From the NCBI RefSeq assembly GCF_002688565.1, contig NZ_CP024011.1:310001-374000 (forward strand): a stretch of 64,000 bases of DNA, in the 5' to 3' direction. Numbering within the stretch: position 1 is the stretch's first letter; each line of letters opens with the position of its first letter. Below, in pieces: positions 42,034 through 54,000 of this stretch. Both the position numbers and the translations under genes were made by a program. Origin of the DNA: Acinetobacter sp. LoGeW2-3. GTDB lineage: Bacteria; Pseudomonadota; Gammaproteobacteria; Pseudomonadales; Moraxellaceae. The notes under the pieces are model-generated. The model saw only the letters and a list, made by a program, of their open reading frames with translations, was not told where the DNA came from and did not search any database.

Positions 42034-43560
42034 TTAATGTGATGGCATATCGCCCACACCCGCTTTTGGTCGCGGTGCCAGCCAGACGATTAAAGCAGCA
42101 AAAACAAAGACCATCGCCAGTATCAAAAACAGGTGATTGGCAGACAGCGTTAATGCTTCTTTATCCACCAGACTAGAAATATAACCCAAGGCACTGTCTG
42201 AACTCATGCCTTGTGCCATTAAGGTATTCTGGGTTTCTTGGACATTCAGTTTACCGACCAGCTCACTGCGGGCCACTTTACTATGATCATCCCAGATCGT
42301 CACTGCAATTGAAGCTCCAATCGCTCCAGCCATAGTCCGCAGGAAGTTCATTAGACCTGCTGCTGATGCCATTTCCTGAGGCTGGACTGAAGCCAATGCC
42401 ATATTGGAGAGTGGAATGAAGAAGAATGGTACCGCAAAACCTTGCAGAATCTGTGGCCAAGCCAATGCCATAAAATCAGCGTCCGTAGTCCAGAATGCCC
42501 GCATCAAAGTAACTACGGCAAGCAAGATCAAACCAAAACTGGCTAGAATGCGCTGGTCGTATTTGGTTGCCATCTTCGCCACAATCGGTGACATCAACAG
42601 GCTACCAAAACCCATGGTCGCGGTTAAATAACCTGCCCAAGTGGCCGTATAACCCAGATTAATCTGCACCCACTGTGGAATCAGTACAATACTGGAAAAG
42701 AAGGCACCGAAAGCAAAGGCCAATGACAGCACAGCAAAGGTAAACCCGCGATATCGGAAGATCCGGATATCGACGATCGGATGCCGTTCGGTCAGTTCCC
42801 AAATGGTAAAGATGATTAACCCGACTATGGCAAGCACCGCCAAGGTTCCAATAAAGGAACTGCTAAACCAGTCATGTTCATGACCGAGATCTAACATTAA
42901 TTGCAACGCACCAATCCACAAGATCAGTAGGAATAAACCGCCCTTATCGATCTTCAATGCATTGGTTTCAGTTTCTGCTGGCTTTAATAATTTCAATGCA
43001 GCAAGACCGCAGAACAAACCCACCGGAATATTGATGAAGAAAATCCAGTGCCAAGACAGGTTATCGCTGATGGTACCACCAAGAATTGGGCCGAGAATTG
43101 GACCGACTACGGTGGTCATCGCCCACATGCCCATGGCTTGGGATTGCTTTTCAGGTGGGAAGATGCGTAGCAATAGAGTTTGACTGAGTGGCATGATCGG
43201 GCCGCCAAACAGCCCCTGCCCGATCCGGCAAAACACCAGCATTTCCAGACTGGTGGAAATCCCGCATAGAATCGAAAAAATGGTAAAGCCGAGCAAGCAG
43301 ACACCAAAGAGACGAACACTACCAAAGCGACCCGCCAGCCAGCCTGTCAAAGGTACACAGATCGCTTCTGCAACTGCATAAGACGTAATGACCCAGGTGC
43401 CTTGTGAGCTGGACACCGCCAGACTACCGGTAATATGCGGCACCGAGACATTGGCAATGGTCATGTCCAGCACAACCATGAAATTGGCTAAGGCCAGCAC
43501 AAAGGCCGCCAGCATCAGCTTGCCGCCAGTCAGATTCCCATATGGAACATATTTATTCAT
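42034..43560 (-). CDS. emrB: DHA2-family multidrug efflux MFS transporter (EmrB-like)
   Basis: A 508-residue inner-membrane proton antiporter with 14 predicted helices, as in the DHA2 group. Signature segments are LDMTIANVSVPHI in helix 1 (motif D1), AGRFGSVRLFGVC (motif A), and GPILGPILGGTISDNLSWHW (motif C) in helix 5. It is encoded 7 bp after the membrane-fusion protein gene, and the two should form a pump with an outer-membrane TolC-like channel that is not in this window. Substrates are likely hydrophobic toxic compounds; they cannot be told from the sequence. Confidence 0.9.
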   Translation of the reverse strand: MNKYVPYGNLTGGKLMLAAFVLALANFMVVLDMTIANVSVPHITGSLAVSSSQGTWVITSYAVAEAICVPLTGWLAGRFGSVRLFGVCLLGFTIFSILCGISTSLEMLVFCRIGQGLFGGPIMPLSQTLLLRIFPPEKQSQAMGMWAMTTVVGPILGPILGGTISDNLSWHWIFFINIPVGLFCGLAALKLLKPAETETNALKIDKGGLFLLILWIGALQLMLDLGHEHDWFSSSFIGTLAVLAIVGLIIFTIWELTERHPIVDIRIFRYRGFTFAVLSLAFAFGAFFSSIVLIPQWVQINLGYTATWAGYLTATMGFGSLLMSPIVAKMATKYDQRILASFGLILLAVVTLMRAFWTTDADFMALAWPQILQGFAVPFFFIPLSNMALASVQPQEMASAAGLMNFLRTMAGAIGASIAVTIWDDHSKVARSELVGKLNVQETQNTLMAQGMSSDSALGYISSLVDKEALTLSANHLFLILAMVFVFAALIVWLAPRPKAGVGDMPSH

Positions 43561-43566
43561 CGGGAA

Positions 43567-44715
43567 TTACTTCTTAAAGTGGATTTCAGCTTCCATCGAC
43601 AGGCCCACACGTAGCGGATGCTCGGCCAGCTCTTTCGGATCTAGCTGGATACGGACTGGCAAACGCTGTACCACTTTAATCCAGTTCCCTGTAGCGTTCT
43701 GTGCCGGGATCAAGGCAAAGGCTGAACCTGTACCGCCAGAGAAGCCAACCACGGTGCCGTGATATTTCACTGATTTTCCATACAGGTCAGAGGTTAGTTC
43801 AGCTTTTTGACTCACACGGACGTTTTCTAGTTGGCTTTCTTTAAAGTTTGCATCAACATAGAGCTGATCTACTGGTACGACCATCATCAGCATTGTACCT
43901 GGTGCAACACGTTGACCCACCTGAATCGAACGGCGTGAAACCACCCCATCAAAAGGTGCTTTAATTACAGTACGTTCTAAGTCCAGTTCAGCTTGTTTCA
44001 GTTTGGCTTCAGCCACGAGTACATCAGGGGTCGAGTTTTCATTCGCCCCTTGAATCATGGCTTCATTCGCAGCCAGATTACTTTGTGCTGCTTTCTGGCT
44101 GGATCTTGCTTGTGCCAGACCCGCTTCAGCAGAAGCTACACCGGCTTTAGCAGTATCCAATGCACTTTGCGCTGTACTGAGTTCTTCTTTAGAAATTGCC
44201 CCAGTTGCACTGAGCTTTTCACGGCGGCTGTATTCATCTTGAGCTTTGTGTAAAGCGGCCTGAGCTTGAGCGACCTGTGCTTCAGCACTACGAATGGCAT
44301 CATCACTGACACCAATCTGCGAGCTTAAAGCCCCACTATTGGCTGCGGTTTGCTTGTATTGACGTTTAGCTTTAATCAGTTCTGCCTGTGCCTGAGCCAG
44401 CGCAATTTTGGCATCACGGTCATCAATTTTGGCAAGGACATCGCCCTGTTTGACTGCTTGGGTATCATGCACCAGAACTTCAGCAACCTGACCACTGACC
44501 ATCGAGGTTACAGAAGCAGTTTCTGCACCGACATAGGCATTTTCAGTACTAACTGAATTGTTCAGGAACAGTTTCCACACCAGATACAGCACCAGTGCAA
44601 TCACCATGAGAATAGCAACAATCCCGAGAGCTTTTTTACGTTTGCTTTTTAATTCTTGATCAGAAGCGATGTTCGTAGATGAGTTTTCTGGCAGGGAGTC
44701 TTGTACATCTGTCAT
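43567..44715 (-). CDS. emrA: HlyD-family membrane-fusion protein (EmrA-like)
   Basis: A 382-residue periplasmic adaptor of the efflux pump. A cytosolic tail of about 30 residues is followed by one membrane helix (ALGIVAILMVIALVLYLVW), then half a lipoyl domain (TENAYVGAETASVTSMVSGQ), a long Ala/Gln-rich coiled coil (about 95-225), the second lipoyl half (VIKAPFDGVVSRRSIQVGQR) and a beta-barrel domain. This is the usual EmrA order and length. It comes first in the transcript with emrB. No local repressor gene such as an MarR-type regulator is next to it. Confidence 0.9.
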   Translation of the reverse strand: MTDVQDSLPENSSTNIASDQELKSKRKKALGIVAILMVIALVLYLVWKLFLNNSVSTENAYVGAETASVTSMVSGQVAEVLVHDTQAVKQGDVLAKIDDRDAKIALAQAQAELIKAKRQYKQTAANSGALSSQIGVSDDAIRSAEAQVAQAQAALHKAQDEYSRREKLSATGAISKEELSTAQSALDTAKAGVASAEAGLAQARSSQKAAQSNLAANEAMIQGANENSTPDVLVAEAKLKQAELDLERTVIKAPFDGVVSRRSIQVGQRVAPGTMLMMVVPVDQLYVDANFKESQLENVRVSQKAELTSDLYGKSVKYHGTVVGFSGGTGSAFALIPAQNATGNWIKVVQRLPVRIQLDPKELAEHPLRVGLSMEAEIHFKK

Positions 44716-44893
44716 TGATTTTTCCTAAATCCAACAGACTTGGTCATGCACACACATCTATGCATTTTTTGATTTCTTGGCACAGAAGTGTGGTTTTGCT
44801 GAGAAAGTCATGATTCTATAAATTTCACGCATTCTAATCTTAAAATTTACGGAGTGAGCAGAAAAATGTAACTCTGCAGTTTCCAAAATGCAT

Positions 44894-44923
44894 CAGGCAC
44901 CGAATCTACTGAAACGGTGCCTG
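44894..44923. terminator. Hairpin after the thioesterase gene
   Basis: CAGGCACCG and CGGTGCCTG form a perfect 9-bp stem around a 12-base loop. It lies between the convergent-side end of the thioesterase gene and the emrA upstream region. No good U-tract is present, so its role is uncertain. Confidence 0.4.
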
Positions 44924-44960
44924 TATGAAAATTTTAAAGATCTAATTGAATCAGAAAAGA

Positions 44961-45452
44961 TTAATACGCATAAGATGCTATCGCAGTTGCGATCGGTTTA
45001 GCTTCATCATTCATCAGGGTCATGCGCATGGTACATCCCTTACGCCCCAGACGCAGGGTTTCTGCACGTGCGGTAAAATATTTGCCACGACCCGGTGCTA
45101 GATAGTCCACACGCATGTCTACAGTTGCCAGACGTGAGACCTTCTTACTGGTTTCTTCCATATCTTCAGGGCTGGCTTTTTTGTACAGCTCACCCATGGC
45201 AGTGATCCCGCCAATACTATCCAGAATTGTGGCAGCCACCCCACCATGTAAAATCTGGAATGCCACATTGCCAATCAGATCCTTCTGCATTTCCACATAT
45301 GCTTCAATCTGTCCATCCACCACGCGCATCTGCATACCGCAATATTGGTAGAATGGTGAACCATTAAAAGCATCACATAACTGGTTGAATAGAACGTCCT
45401 TATTCGAGCCTAAATCAATATTTCCTGTCCAACTTTTCTCTGCTACCGTCAT
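44961..45452 (-). CDS. Hotdog-fold thioesterase family protein
   Basis: A 163-residue protein of the PaaI/YigI-like thioesterase group. The central helix segment ILHGGVAATILDSIGGITA is the hotdog signature, with the His-Gly-Gly of the group, and RVDYLAPGRGKYFTARAETLRLGRKG gives the following strands. Such enzymes hydrolyse acyl-CoA thioesters in the cytosol, usually as dimers or tetramers. The gene is monocistronic and divergent from hemB with about 107 bp between. The precise substrate is unknown. Confidence 0.8.
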   Translation of the reverse strand: MTVAEKSWTGNIDLGSNKDVLFNQLCDAFNGSPFYQYCGMQMRVVDGQIEAYVEMQKDLIGNVAFQILHGGVAATILDSIGGITAMGELYKKASPEDMEETSKKVSRLATVDMRVDYLAPGRGKYFTARAETLRLGRKGCTMRMTLMNDEAKPIATAIASYAY

Positions 45453-45481
45453 AGTTTGCTCGAATAACCTTGATTAAATAA

Positions 45482-46573
<1,092 letters not shown>

Positions 46574-46576
46574 TTC

Positions 46577-46613
46577 AAAATGCCTTCCTTGATTCAAGGG
46601 AGGCATTTTTTTG
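46577..46613 (+). terminator. Terminator of hemB
   Basis: TGCCTTCCTTGA and TCAAGGGAGGCA pair with one wobble and run into TTTTTTT. It begins just after the hemB stop. Confidence 0.88.
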
Positions 46614-46656
46614 ATTTTTGATTTTAACAAGATTGGAAAATAAGGGTTAAAACCTG

Positions 46657-47778
46657 ATGCATATTGCCATCATCGGTGCAGGAATTAATGGACTCATGAC
46701 TGCGCTGGAATTAATTGAACAGGGCTGTTCAGTGACGATTCTGGATCAGCAACAGGCAGGGAAAGCTGCCTCCTGGGCCGGTGGCGGTATTCTCTCCCCG
46801 ATGTATCCGTGGCGTTATCCTCAAGCAGTCAATGACCTGGCCAAATTTGCCAAAACGTTATATCAAGACTGGAATGACAAGCTGAGTCCAACTACCGGGA
46901 TCGACTTTGAAATTCATGACACTGGCATGCTGATCTTTGATGAGGCTGATTTTGATATTGGCTATCACTATGCCGAACAGCACCAGGAACCAATGCAGGA
47001 AGCGCTATATGTCGAGCAGGAACAGGTTGAGCAAATCAATCCGCAGGTTTCATCTGAATTTAAACATGCGCTGTATTTCCCTCAACTCGCCAATGTACGT
47101 AACCCTCGCCTGCTGCAATCAATTACCCGTTATTTAAAACAGCATCCACAAGTGAGCTGGCTGGAACATGCGCCAGTTCAAAAAATAAAAATTCATAATG
47201 AGCAGATTGAAGCCATTCAAACTGACCAAAATGAATGGATTGAAGCAGACCAGTTTGTGTTTAGTACTGGCGCTTGGTCGGCACAATGGTCGGAACAGTT
47301 GAAAGTAAACATCCCGGTTCGTCCGGTACAAGGTCAGATGGTACTATTTAAAACCCCAGAGCATTGGCTACCGACCATGTGTATGAATCAGGTCATGTAT
47401 CTGATTCCACGTCAGGATGGTCATATCGTTTGCGGTTCCAGCATGCGTGAAGTGGGTTTTGATACCACTCCTTTAGCTGAGATTAGAGAAAAAATTCTAA
47501 ATGCCTGTTTTGAGATGGTGCCGGAACTGGCAGAATTTCAAATTGTGCAGGAATGGGCAGGTTTACGTCCCGGTTCCCCTGAAGGCATTCCCTATATTGG
47601 TCAGTTACCACAGTTGAAAAATGGTTGGGCTAATTTCGGCCATTTCCGCAATGGCTTGTGTATGGCGCCCGCCTCGGCTTTATTGTTGAGACAACTGATA
47701 CTAGGACAGCCGACTTTGGTTAATCCTCAAGCCTATGCACCGGATCAGTTACAGCCTTTAACTGCGCTTGTCCACTAG
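46657..47778 (+). CDS. thiO: Glycine oxidase ThiO
   Basis: A 373-residue FAD-dependent amine oxidase that makes dehydroglycine for the thiazole part of thiamine. The N-terminal Rossmann motif IAIIGAGINGLMTALELIEQ binds FAD, WAGGGILSPMYPWRY follows as in ThiO, and WAGLRPGSPEGIPYIG near residue 310 is the C-terminal FAD/substrate signature. Length is normal. The frame ends 21 bp inside the 3' end of the convergent epimerase gene. No other thiamine gene is nearby, so the assignment over related D-amino acid oxidases rests on sequence alone. Confidence 0.83.
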   Translation: MHIAIIGAGINGLMTALELIEQGCSVTILDQQQAGKAASWAGGGILSPMYPWRYPQAVNDLAKFAKTLYQDWNDKLSPTTGIDFEIHDTGMLIFDEADFDIGYHYAEQHQEPMQEALYVEQEQVEQINPQVSSEFKHALYFPQLANVRNPRLLQSITRYLKQHPQVSWLEHAPVQKIKIHNEQIEAIQTDQNEWIEADQFVFSTGAWSAQWSEQLKVNIPVRPVQGQMVLFKTPEHWLPTMCMNQVMYLIPRQDGHIVCGSSMREVGFDTTPLAEIREKILNACFEMVPELAEFQIVQEWAGLRPGSPEGIPYIGQLPQLKNGWANFGHFRNGLCMAPASALLLRQLILGQPTLVNPQAYAPDQLQPLTALVH

Positions 47779-48669
47779 ATCTATCAGTGCTTCCTTGATG
47801 GTCGGGAACTCAAATTTAAAACCTGCATCTTGCAGTGCTTTAGGCCGGACATACTGACCATTCAGAATCAGCTGCGACTGCTCGCCCAGCAGCCATTTCA
47901 TAAAAATACCCGGCAAACAGAACAACGGTTTGCGATTCAATACCCGTGCCGCGGTCTGACTAAAATACAGCTGGCTGGTTTTTTCTGGCGCAACCACATT
48001 AAAAATATCGGGTGTGGTTTGTTCATGCATCAGGAAATCCATTACACTCAGCAAATCCTGAATATGCACCCAGGAAAATGGCTGGCGACCACTGCCAATC
48101 TTGCCAAACAGGTTCAGTTTAATCGGCATCAAAATTTGCGGTAACAAACCACCTTTTCTGCCCAGCACCACGCCAAAACGCATAATTTTAGTATTCTGAT
48201 CAGTATAGGATAAAGCCAGCTGCTCCCACTGTGCACAGAGCTGCGACATAAAAATTTGCTGCGCTGCCGATTCTTCAGTACAGACCTGCTGCCATTGTTC
48301 TTCAGGATCGATGCCGTAATAACCCACTGCCGAGGTCGACAGGATACGGCGTGGAAAAATCTGATTCTTTTTTAAAAATTCATATAGTCTGCGGGTAGTG
48401 TCGAGACGACTGTTTAACAGCGTTTCCTTACGCTCATCAGTCCAACGCTGGGCACCAATATTTTCACCGGCCAGATTAATCACATAGTCAATCTGATTGC
48501 TGTGCAACTCATCAAAATCATGGATCCATTCAAAATCCTGATGCATTTCGATCCGGTGCTGTTCACGCGTCAGGCCAATTACATGGTAATCCATTCCGAG
48601 AAAGTGTTTGACCGCGTACTGGCCAATAAAACCACTCGCTCCGGTAATCAATACGACAGGCTTATGCAT
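47758..48669 (-). CDS. TIGR01777-family NAD-dependent epimerase (YfcH-like)
   Basis: A 303-residue short-chain-dehydrogenase-like protein. VLITGASGFIGQYAVKHFLG binds the dinucleotide, VINLAGENIGAQRW is the family's marker segment, and SAVGYYG carries the usual Tyr. LINLVDKRS-like C-terminal residues (DVF domain, DUF1731-like) close the protein. The group is also called YfcH or cell-division inhibitor SulA-like in annotations, but I know no proven substrate. It converges on thiO with a 21-bp overlap of 3' ends. Confidence 0.83.
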   Translation of the reverse strand: MHKPVVLITGASGFIGQYAVKHFLGMDYHVIGLTREQHRIEMHQDFEWIHDFDELHSNQIDYVINLAGENIGAQRWTDERKETLLNSRLDTTRRLYEFLKKNQIFPRRILSTSAVGYYGIDPEEQWQQVCTEESAAQQIFMSQLCAQWEQLALSYTDQNTKIMRFGVVLGRKGGLLPQILMPIKLNLFGKIGSGRQPFSWVHIQDLLSVMDFLMHEQTTPDIFNVVAPEKTSQLYFSQTAARVLNRKPLFCLPGIFMKWLLGEQSQLILNGQYVRPKALQDAGFKFEFPTIKEALIDLVDKRS

Positions 48670-48850
48670 TGTTATTCAGTCGCTGTTTTTCTTAGGGCTC
48701 AAATATTGTACTGAACTGCACTGCCTTTGCAGTTATCAAAAGATACCATTCATTGTAACGAGATATACCAGAAGGTATATCGCCTGAAAAATCAGGTATA
48801 TTTCAGGCTATTTCTGATACTAAAGTTTCAGGTTCTTATGCCTAAATTAT

Positions 48851-49315
48851 TTATTGCTGTGTACCAAACATTTTATTGGCCATCCGCTGTGCCTGATTGC
48901 CATAAAACCAGTAAGTCAGTAGATATAAGGGAATCGCGATCAACAAGAACATGATCACCACGATGCTCATAAATTGCGGTTGCTGAAGGTACAGCATAAA
49001 ATCTTGCCAGGCATTGGGATTGGCACGGGTCGCCACCAGAATTCCTATCAGTAAAAATGCCAGGTTATAGCCCCAGAAGATCAGACTGAATCCTAAAGTG
49101 ATTTTTTTACGCTCGGTTTGTGTGGGTGCACGGCGATTTTGACGAAGAAACTTGAATAATACCCAGATCATGGCCACCAGATACGGCACCATGGTCAGCA
49201 CTGCCCCCATTCCCATCGGCATCAACGCTGCAATCACCCCGCAAATACAGGTCATCACAAAGCAAATCAAAAAAAACCAGAGAAAATAGCGTTTTAGTGG
49301 CGCCATAGCCAACAC
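48851..49315 (-). CDS. ABZJ_00895-like membrane protein
   Basis: A 154-residue protein with four hydrophobic helices (about 10-30, 33-55, 75-98 and 113-135), basic loops and a C-terminal GNQAQRMANKMFG. It resembles the ABZJ_00895 family, small membrane proteins of Acinetobacter without a known role; this match is from memory. The start could also be the second Met (residue 4). It stands alone between the epimerase and a possible small RNA gene. Confidence 0.6.
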   Translation of the reverse strand: MLAMAPLKRYFLWFFLICFVMTCICGVIAALMPMGMGAVLTMVPYLVAMIWVLFKFLRQNRRAPTQTERKKITLGFSLIFWGYNLAFLLIGILVATRANPNAWQDFMLYLQQPQFMSIVVIMFLLIAIPLYLLTYWFYGNQAQRMANKMFGTQQ

Positions 49316-49399
49316 TCACACAGAAGAATGACCTCAGTATAAAAAAAAATGATTTTTTTTTCATTGTATTGTCAACCGATCCTCAAAAGCTGACGTTAT

Positions 49400-49572
49400 A
49401 TAGGGTACAAGGTCACCAAATTTGTACCGGCATCCACAAATCTGTTTGATCTTTGCTAAAGCAATAAGACTCGTGTGCTAGCAGAAAGTTTTGAATAGCA
49501 GCCAAAACTTTTTAAACAGTACGCTTTGACCGACGATTTCACCATCACTCGAATCGTCGGTCTTTATTTTTT
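49400..49572 (+). ncRNA. Candidate small RNA with strong terminator
   Basis: Within the 510-bp gap 49316-49825 a hairpin GACCGACGATT...AATCGTCGGTC (49528-49562) followed by TTTATTTTTT is a strong intrinsic terminator with no gene before it on this strand. A TTATATA-like -10 lies near 49396-49402, and a first hairpin GTACAA...TTTGTAC at 49405-49427. This suggests an RNA of about 160 nt with no coding frame. The promoter spacing is poor. Another short hairpin ACTCCAGCTTCTGGAGT lies at 49739-49755, before sbcD. Confidence 0.4.
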
Positions 49573-49825
49573 GGGGTTATAATTTTTTATCCCGTATAGA
49601 TCCAGTTTAAAGCTATACAAAAACAATAAATTAAATTGTCTTATCTTCGCCAAATATAAGATCGTCATAAAACCCGATACTGGTTTTCTCAGATCGAGCT
49701 CACTATACTGATATTTTTCATCCAGACCAAAACCAAAACTCCAGCTTCTGGAGTAAGATTTTCGCTGGTTTTAATCCATGCTTTTACCCAGTTCGGGTGT
49801 TTAAACTTTTATAGGTTCAGGGGAC

Positions 49826-51076
49826 ATGGCAGTTCATTTTCTACATACATCAGACTGGCATTTAGGACAGTTCTTCCATAATCATGATCGTGAATTTGAA
49901 CATAGCCAATTTCTGAGCTGGCTGCTGGAACAGATCAAACAAAAACAGCCAAATGCCCTGCTGATTGCGGGCGATATTTTTGACGTCATCAATCCAGCCT
50001 CAAGCGCCCAAAAACAGCTTTATCAGTTTTTAACCAGTGCCCATGCACTGGCACCGCATATGCAGACCCTGATGATTGCCGGCAACCATGATTCTGGTTA
50101 TCGCATCGAACAGGTTGAACCTTTTCTTGCCAAATTCAACGCACGTGCAGTCGGTGTCATCAGTCGTAAGGAAAATAATCAGCTGGATCTGGATCGTCTT
50201 CTAGTACCCATTTATGGCACTGAACAGAAGATTGTGGCCTGGTGCCTGGCTTTGCCTTATCTGCGTAGTGCCGAGATTACCGGACTGAATGAACGTACCA
50301 GTAGTAATCAAAGTGCGATTGCTTATTTGCATCAGCAACTGATTGCCGAAGCGCGTGCGCGTCAACAACCGGGTCAAGCACTGATTTTGATGTCACATGC
50401 GCATATGCAAGGTGGGGAAACTTCCGATTCAGAACGTCCGATCGTAGTGGGACATGAAGAGGCTTTATCGACAGCGCTGTTTGAAGATGGTATTGATTAT
50501 GTCGCGTTGGGTCATTTGCATAAACCGCAAAAAGTCGGTCAGGAACATATCCGTTATAGCGGCTCCCCGATTCCACTATCTTTTAGTGAATTGAATTATA
50601 AACATCAGGTAGTCGATGTCCGGATTGATCCGACCCAACCGGATGAACAACGCTTTCAATACGAGCCTCTAATTATTCCACGTACTGTGGATTTGCTCCG
50701 AATTCGTGCTGATCTAAATGACCTGATTGATGAAGTCAAAGCCTTGCCGAGTGGTGAAATTGCACAGCTTTTTGCACGTCATTTCCTGGAAATTGAATAC
50801 ACCACCACAGCTCCACCACCGGTGGATCTTAGACAGCAAATTGAACAGGCTCTGCCACCAAATCGTTACCGTTTGCTACGCATTTCCCGGATTTATCAGC
50901 AGGTAGCTGACTCCAGCATGCAGATTTCTAAAATTGATCTGGCTCCACCTACGCCGGAGTCTTTGTTCAGTAACCTTTGGGAAAAGTTGGGTTATGACCC
51001 AGATGACTCGGTAAAACGTGATTTCCTGCAACTGTTGCATGAAGCCCAGCAAGATATTGATGTGCAGCAGCCATAA
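49826..51076 (+). CDS. sbcD: DNA double-strand-break nuclease subunit SbcD
   Basis: A 416-residue Mre11-type phosphoesterase. The five metal-binding motifs are present: HTSDWHLGQ, AGDIFDV, GNHDSG, SHAHMQG and GHLHKPQ, all in the first 235 residues; the rest is the capping domain and SbcC-binding tail. It works with SbcC in the cytosol to cut hairpins and protein-blocked DNA ends. The gene is followed after 9 bp by sbcC, with AAGGA in between, so the two form one operon. Confidence 0.95.
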   Translation: MAVHFLHTSDWHLGQFFHNHDREFEHSQFLSWLLEQIKQKQPNALLIAGDIFDVINPASSAQKQLYQFLTSAHALAPHMQTLMIAGNHDSGYRIEQVEPFLAKFNARAVGVISRKENNQLDLDRLLVPIYGTEQKIVAWCLALPYLRSAEITGLNERTSSNQSAIAYLHQQLIAEARARQQPGQALILMSHAHMQGGETSDSERPIVVGHEEALSTALFEDGIDYVALGHLHKPQKVGQEHIRYSGSPIPLSFSELNYKHQVVDVRIDPTQPDEQRFQYEPLIIPRTVDLLRIRADLNDLIDEVKALPSGEIAQLFARHFLEIEYTTTAPPPVDLRQQIEQALPPNRYRLLRISRIYQQVADSSMQISKIDLAPPTPESLFSNLWEKLGYDPDDSVKRDFLQLLHEAQQDIDVQQP

Positions 51077-51085
51077 GGAATTGCC

Positions 51086-54000
51086 ATGAAAATTTTACGT
51101 TTGAGTTTAAATAATCTGGCTTCCCTGGCTGGCACCCATGATATCCGCTTTGATGATAGTCCGCTGGCACATGCTGGCCTGATTGCCATTACCGGCAAAA
51201 CAGGTGCAGGTAAATCTACCCTGCTGGATGCTATGTGTCTGGCACTCTATAATGAAATTCCCCGTTTAAAAGGTGCTACAGGCAGTCTGAAAGATACAGG
51301 TGGACAGGATGTGTCCATTAAAGACTCTAAAAACATTTTACGTCGTGGCACCACGACTGGTTTTAGTGAACTGGAATTTATTGCACTGGATAGCAAACGC
51401 TATCTTGCTCGCTGGGAAATCCGCCGTGCTCGCAATAAAATTGATGGCAATTTAAAGGTCGACCGCTATATCAAGTGTCTGGATGATGACACTACGCTCA
51501 CGCAAAAAATATCCGAAGTTACGCCGCTGATTGAAAAACTGATTGGACTCAGCTTTGAGCAATTTACCCGAGCAGTATTGCTCGCTCAGTCTGAAGTTGG
51601 GGCTTTCTTAAAAGCCAAAGATAACGAACGTGCTGATTTGCTGGAGTATTTAACTAATTCACAAATTTTTAGTGTGGTCAGTCAAAAAGCGGCACAAAAA
51701 TTCAGTGAAGTAAAAAATAAACGCAGTGATCTAGAAAAGCTGATTGGATATATTGAAATTCTGTCTGAAGAAGATATTAGCGCTTTACAACAGCAACAGA
51801 CGGCGCTCTCTTTACAGCTACAGAATCTGCAGCAATCTGAAAAACTGCTGGAAAATGAGAAAAAATGGCATCTGGATCGACATAAGCTCTATGCCGAAGT
51901 GCATGCCAAAAAAGAAGTGTATGATGTCCAGTTAGATGCCATAAATAAATCAGCAGGACAGCAACAATTACTGGAACAGTTAGATGAGTTTCAGTCTATC
52001 CGGGATCAGTTTGTTCAACGTGCCCGTTTAGAACTTCAAAAAGTCCAGATTCAGCAGCAACAAACACAATTCAGTCTTGAGTTTGAAACACTCAAAAAAA
52101 GCTTTACTGAAGAAGAGTCAAAACTCACGGCTTTACAGCAACAGCAGCAAAAATTTCAGCTGCATTTGGAGCAAATTAAGCCGCATCTGGAAGCAGGCTT
52201 AAAACTGGATCATGACATAAATACAGTATCTGAACAGTATAAAAAACTGCATCATGAGCAGAGCCAGTTTCAAACCACTCGCCTGCAACCTCTAGAACAA
52301 CAGCTGGCACAACAGCAATTGGCATTGAATCATACTCAGGCCAAACAGCAACAGATCGTACAGCAGCTAGTTCAATCAGAATTTCTAAGTGTTTTTGATC
52401 AGGAACCGCAAAGCACTTTGCAACGGATACGGGATTATCTAAGTCAGTATCAACAATTGCAGCAGCAAAATCCTGAAAGCCTGAACCAGCCTTTGCCTGA
52501 ACTGGAAAAAACCGTTGCCGAATTAAATGCTAAGCTCAATCATTGGTTTCAACAGTATCAAAGTCTTGAACAGTTAGATCAACAACTGAAATCTGTTCAG
52601 CAGACACGCCAACAGCAGCATACTGAACAACTGCAGCTAGATGTGCTAACGCAACGCTTGCAACAGACTTTGCAGCAATCTCAAGAGTCAGAGCAGCTAC
52701 AAACCTCTGTGCGCACCCAGCAACAACAGCTAAAATTGCTGCAAGATACTGAACAGAATTTGCAGCAACAGATTCAATCTGAACAGCATGCGTATGAACA
52801 GCTAGAAAAAATTTTAGCCCAGCAACGTTTATTACATACGCAAAGCGTTCAGGAATTACGTGCCCAATTAAAATCTGATGAACCATGTATGGTGTGTGGC
52901 AGTCATACGCATCCCTTTGCTCAAGATCAGCATGAGTTGCTGGAACAAAGCCTGCATCAGCTACAAGAACAGCAATTACAACAAACTAAGCAACAACTCG
53001 ATCAACTGCTTCAAACCCAACAACAGAAACGTATTGAAATATCTAAACTGCAGACTGTGATTGAACAACAGCAACAGCGTATGCAAACGCTGCAGCAACG
53101 AACCCAACAGCAATATGATGAATGTACAACTCAACTTGCAAATCTGGGAGTCATTACTGAGCGTGAAAATGACCTAGTTCATTTAACCCATCTGTTAGCA
53201 GAACACAGCGATAAGATCGTGAAGCAGATTGAACAGCTGCAACAACAAGAACAACAGTTACAACAACAGTTACAGCAATGGCGTCAGCAACAACAACATT
53301 TGCATCAATTGCAATTAGCTTTGCAACAACGCACACAACTGGCCCAGCTTATTCAGCCAGTGATCAATGGATTACCTGAGAATTACGCGTCGCAGAATCC
53401 AATGACATGGTTAGCTACCCTGCAGCAACAATTACAACAGCGCATGCAGCATTTGGACACGCAAAAGCAATTAGCATCGGAAATACAGCCACAACAACAA
53501 GTAGTTGATAGAACCCAATATCAGTTACAAGGTGAACAGCAGAAATTTGCTGAACTCAATCAGTCTCTGGAACAACTCATTCAGCAAGGTAAGGACCTGC
53601 GCCAGCAACTAGCTGAACTGACTGAACAATATGCCGGAAAAGTTTATCGGGTCGCCGCAGAATGGCAGGCTACACTAGATCAGCAAGCTAAAACCTTGCA
53701 ACAGCAACTGGAAGTTCAGCGACAACAAACGACTCAGGCAGAAAAACAGCTGCATCAAGGCAACTTAAAGCTGCAGGATTTTATGACGCAGCTACAACAG
53801 ATTAACCATCAACTTGAGCAATACCAGCAGAATATTCAGGCCTGGCAGTGTTCGCATCCACAGGTTACGTCAGCACAGATTGAACAATGGTTGAGTATCA
53901 ATCTCGCCAACCATCAACGTATCCGCCAAGATTTAGCTAATCAAAAACAGGCCTTAGAAAATGCCAAAACGGCATGGCAGTTACTTGAAGAACAATATCA

